Shown in pieces: positions 61,440-64,000 of a DNA stretch of 64,000 bases. The stretch's first letter is position 1. The number at the start of each line of letters is the position of its first letter. The translations under genes and the position numbers were made by a program. The DNA is from Plotosus lineatus (Eukaryota; Chordata; Actinopteri; Siluriformes; Plotosidae). The notes beneath the pieces are model-generated. The model was not told the origin of the DNA. It did not search any database and saw nothing but the letters and a program-made list of their open reading frames with translations. Where the stretch lies: assembly GCA_024760905.1 (NCBI GenBank), contig CM045729.1, forward strand, positions 3,175,163 to 3,239,162. Direction: 5' to 3'.

Positions 61440-61560
61440 GGCCGTTTCATTGTGCGCATGCGCGGATCAGTGTGCCGCGCGCCCGACTCATCTGCGCGAG
61501 CTGGCTGTCCCACTCATGTGAGCTGCTGGGTCTCCTCAGAACCGGTGAGTGCACAGTGTT
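61440..61560 (+). promoter_or_regulatory. GC-rich candidate promoter/first exon with NRF-1 site and splice donor
   Basis: A CpG-dense patch in otherwise AT-rich DNA carries the perfect palindrome GCGCATGCGC (61454-61463), the consensus NRF-1 site of housekeeping promoters. About 80 bases later comes a strong donor CCG|GTGAGT (exon end 61544). It could be the first non-coding exon of a plus-strand gene beyond the window, or the shared promoter of a divergent pair with gmppa. No coding sequence is seen. Confidence 0.45.
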
Positions 61561-61718
61561 TCACTTTTATTCTCCTTAAATTCACTACTTTTACGCATCT
61601 AAACGTGTCGCAACATGGACTTTATTATCCAAAATCACCGTTACACTTAACTCAGTTCGGTACTTTGGTTTAATATTAACTTGAAATGTTTTAAAACTAA
61701 TAATTGATTACTTTCATC
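61560..61718. other. No feature recognised
   Basis: AT-rich, presumed first-intron sequence if the GC-rich patch at 61440 is a first exon. Confidence 0.3.
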
Positions 61719-61736
61719 TCTCTCTCTCTCTCTCTG

Positions 61737-61815
<79 letters not shown>
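61719..61815. repeat. (CT)n(CA)n microsatellite
   Basis: About 27 CT units followed by about 20 CA units. Confidence 0.95.
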
Positions 61816-61816
<1 letters not shown>

Positions 61817-62220
61817 TAAATTCTATTAAACTATTCGTTTTAACTTCTAGTAAAATGCAGTAAAATTCTAAGGAATTGGATTGAGTTCCAAATCCGTCAC
61901 GCTGTATATGTAGCGCACTAGATAGGTGCTAAAGGTGTGTAATGACTCACGTCCTAAGTAGAGTACATACCCAGGGAACAGGACACGATTTTAAATACGG
62001 AACTCACGGCATCGCTTCAGTCTTCGAAAACCGTTACAGTATCCATGGCAATCATTTAAAATTATTTAAAGTGTATTATACATAATTATGACATACTTAT
62101 ATTTCAACATATTTGTGTGTTAAAGTGCAGTTTAATTATTTCACTGTGGAGGACTTTATTTCAGGTAGATAAACGTGCAGTGTTTTATAATAATCATGAA
62201 ATTAATAATTTCCTAATAAA
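61816..62220. other. No feature recognised
   Basis: AT-rich DNA without a supported gene or repeat. Confidence 0.4.
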
Positions 62221-62502
62221 GTGCCCATCTCAGCCAACTCTAGGTGAGGGCAGAGTACACCCCAGATGGCTGGCCAGGCAGAAACATGTTGGCGGCAATG
62301 TAGCTCCTCTTTACAGAAGTCAGCAATGGTTCTTTTACATGAACCTCCACCACAGACAGTGAGAGACACTGCTGGCCTTTGGTAACCCAGTTAGTGCACT
62401 GGGAGGACAGCAGTGACAACCCGGTGATAGTGGGGCTTGAACCCCAAACCTTGGGATCGATAAATCCAGCACCGTGCCAGCGACCCACCACTGCCCTCTT
62501 CC
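62221..62502 (-). mobile_element. Composite SINE, minus strand
   Basis: Same arrangement as 2310-2612: minus-strand tRNA-like head (GGGTTCAAGCCCC-like), body AAGAACCATTGCTGACTTCT, ending in the Mermaid-type word GGTGTACTCTGCCCTC. Region 62503-62902 beyond it shows nothing recognisable. Confidence 0.7.
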
Positions 62503-62902
62503 TCACATTAACTCACAATAATCTTAAGGATGCTTCAAAATTAATAAAATTAACACATTAATTCAGAAACAATTTTCATGGTGCTGTGTCTGGTTTGGGC
62601 GTCACAGTTGACAATTTAAATTTGAAGTCTGCACACTGGGTCAAAGGTGCTGGTTATGGCATGATGTGGCAGAAAATACACAAAGGAAAAGAGGTTTTAA
62701 AAGTAAATACATTTTGGGTAAATGATATACAGTACTGTACAGTATCATTTTTAGGGTCTGACCTACCCGAAATCAACATTTTTAGCACTAAGTAGAAAAA
62801 AGTAGGTCAAGGTCACTACCCAGTGTTAAGGTTTATATGATTATTCCAATCCGATTCACTGAAAAAACTTTGCAAGTGACATGTATAAATCATAACAAAA
62901 TA

Positions 62903-64000
62903 CAGTGGTACCTTGACTTACGAAATTAAGTAATTAAGGGCAAGCTCGTAAGTCAAAATGTTCGTTAGATAAAACAAAACTTCCCATTGGAAATAATAGA
63001 AAACCAATGAATCCGTTTCAACTCCCTGCCAAACTTATATAACCTGCCAAAAACACATATATTTCACCTAATATATTAAAGATAAACATGTAAAAACAAT
63101 AAATATTTCATAATAATAATAATACCCCCCACTGCAGCTAACTGGGTTATCAAAAACCGGCCATGTCTGTCACTGTCTATGGTGAGAGGTTCATGTAAAA
63201 GAACCATTGTTGACTTTCATAAAGAGTAGCTGCAAAGCCTTCAGCGTGTTTCTACCCCTTGCTAAAGGGTTGTGTCAGGAAGGGCATCCGACGTAAAAAC
63301 CTATGCCAAATCAAACATGCGGATCAGATGATTTGCTGTGGCGAACCCTAAAAAAGGGGAAAAGCCAAAAGAAAAGATTTCATAATAATAATGCATTTAC
63401 ATTAACATTTAAAATAATTAATCATAAATAGTAATAAAACAAGAATAAACCATAAGCCAACTCATCTTTCCGATCATCGACTGCAGCAAAGATGCGAAGA
63501 TGTCACGGAGGCAGGTATGAGATGGTGCATAACAGAGGAGGAGGAGAATTTTGTGCATGTGCATGCTACGAATGCCAGCAAAGAAAGGCTAATGGTGAGC
63601 TCCCACAAGGCCAGTGCTTGTCAAATAGTGGGCGGTGTGATGCCAGGTTGGTGCATATGACCCTGGGGAACATGATATTTTGTCATTCTGTACTAGAATT
63701 AAGTGTAATTGCACATCCTCTGCAGTAGATGGTAGTGGCACTCTCACTGTGATTCCTGTGGTGTTCGGGAAAAAGCACTGAGTAAACAATACAAAGTGCA
63801 TTTAAACACTATCTATAGTCGCACGTGGGGTGCTGGGGTGTGTGTGAAATGTTTGTTTTAAATTCCTATAGGGGGCATCACAGAAAATAATTGGGAAGCA
63901 CTGCACAAGGAGTTCTCGGAGTGCGGAGGAATACACGCGTAAGAATACGAATCTAATCGGCCTGGAAAAGCCATTTCCCCAGCAGGACTCATAAGTAAAA
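62903..64000. mobile_element. Tigger-like non-autonomous transposon, cut by window edge
   Basis: Starts CAGTGGTACCTTGACTTACG after TA (62901-62902) and matches the element at 27274-28171 in the opposite orientation through to the window end. A SINE is inserted at 63121-63376. The right terminal repeat lies outside the window. Confidence 0.82.
63121..63376 (+). mobile_element. SINE (RTE-tailed family) nested in the Tigger element, with target duplication
   Basis: Flanked by ATTTCATAATAATAAT at 63105-63120 and 63377-63392. It has the body word AACTGGGTTATCAAAAACCG and the tail GATTTGCTGTGGCGAACCCT then AAAGCC. The tRNA head is truncated. The Tigger relative at 27274 lacks it. Confidence 0.9.

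Overview
The window is vertebrate nuclear DNA, almost certainly from a teleost fish. It has long spliced genes with GT-AG introns, dense microsatellites and minisatellites, tRNA-derived SINEs, RTE-type LINEs, Tc1/mariner and pogo/Tigger DNA transposons. No rRNA gene, functional tRNA gene or CRISPR array was seen. The long Leu/Ser/Pro-rich or His/Thr-rich reading frames are simple-sequence artefacts.

Two protein-coding genes could be rebuilt exon by exon, and they converge tail to tail. racgap1 (MgcRacGAP, centralspindlin Rho-family GAP) is on the + strand: 16 coding exons from 2115 to 15638, all phases consistent, 655 residues. gmppa (GDP-mannose pyrophosphorylase alpha subunit) is on the - strand: 12 coding exons from 58192 down to 18320, all phases consistent, 422 residues, spread over about 40 kb. 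The intergenic space (15639-18319) holds a candidate racgap1 poly(A) signal, an orphan acidic reading frame and a long (TA)n tract.

Layout: 1-2114 is racgap1 upstream DNA (minisatellite, inverted SINE pair, GA tract, CCAAT boxes). 2115-15638 is racgap1, with a 4.7-kb intron 8 made almost entirely of a pyrimidine-rich minisatellite that encloses an RTE fragment. 18320-58192 is gmppa. Its introns hold a 4.1-kb CT-rich minisatellite (intron 11), four RTE LINE copies lying in the gene's own sense, Tc1 copies that share one internal deletion, pogo/Tigger elements with TA target duplications, SINEs with clear target-site duplications, and a Penelope-type hammerhead ribozyme motif at 39222-39274. 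58193-64000 is mostly transposon debris, apart from a GC-rich patch at 61440-61560 with an NRF-1-type palindrome and a good splice donor, which may be the start of another transcription unit.

The two genes have unrelated jobs: RACGAP1 in cytokinesis and GMPPA in feedback control of GDP-mannose supply. Their adjacency is a synteny fact, not a pathway. The most unusual items are the complete hammerhead core, the SINE/LINE shared 3' tail, the Tc1 subfamily that apparently multiplied after its transposase was broken, and a GC-AG intron in gmppa.
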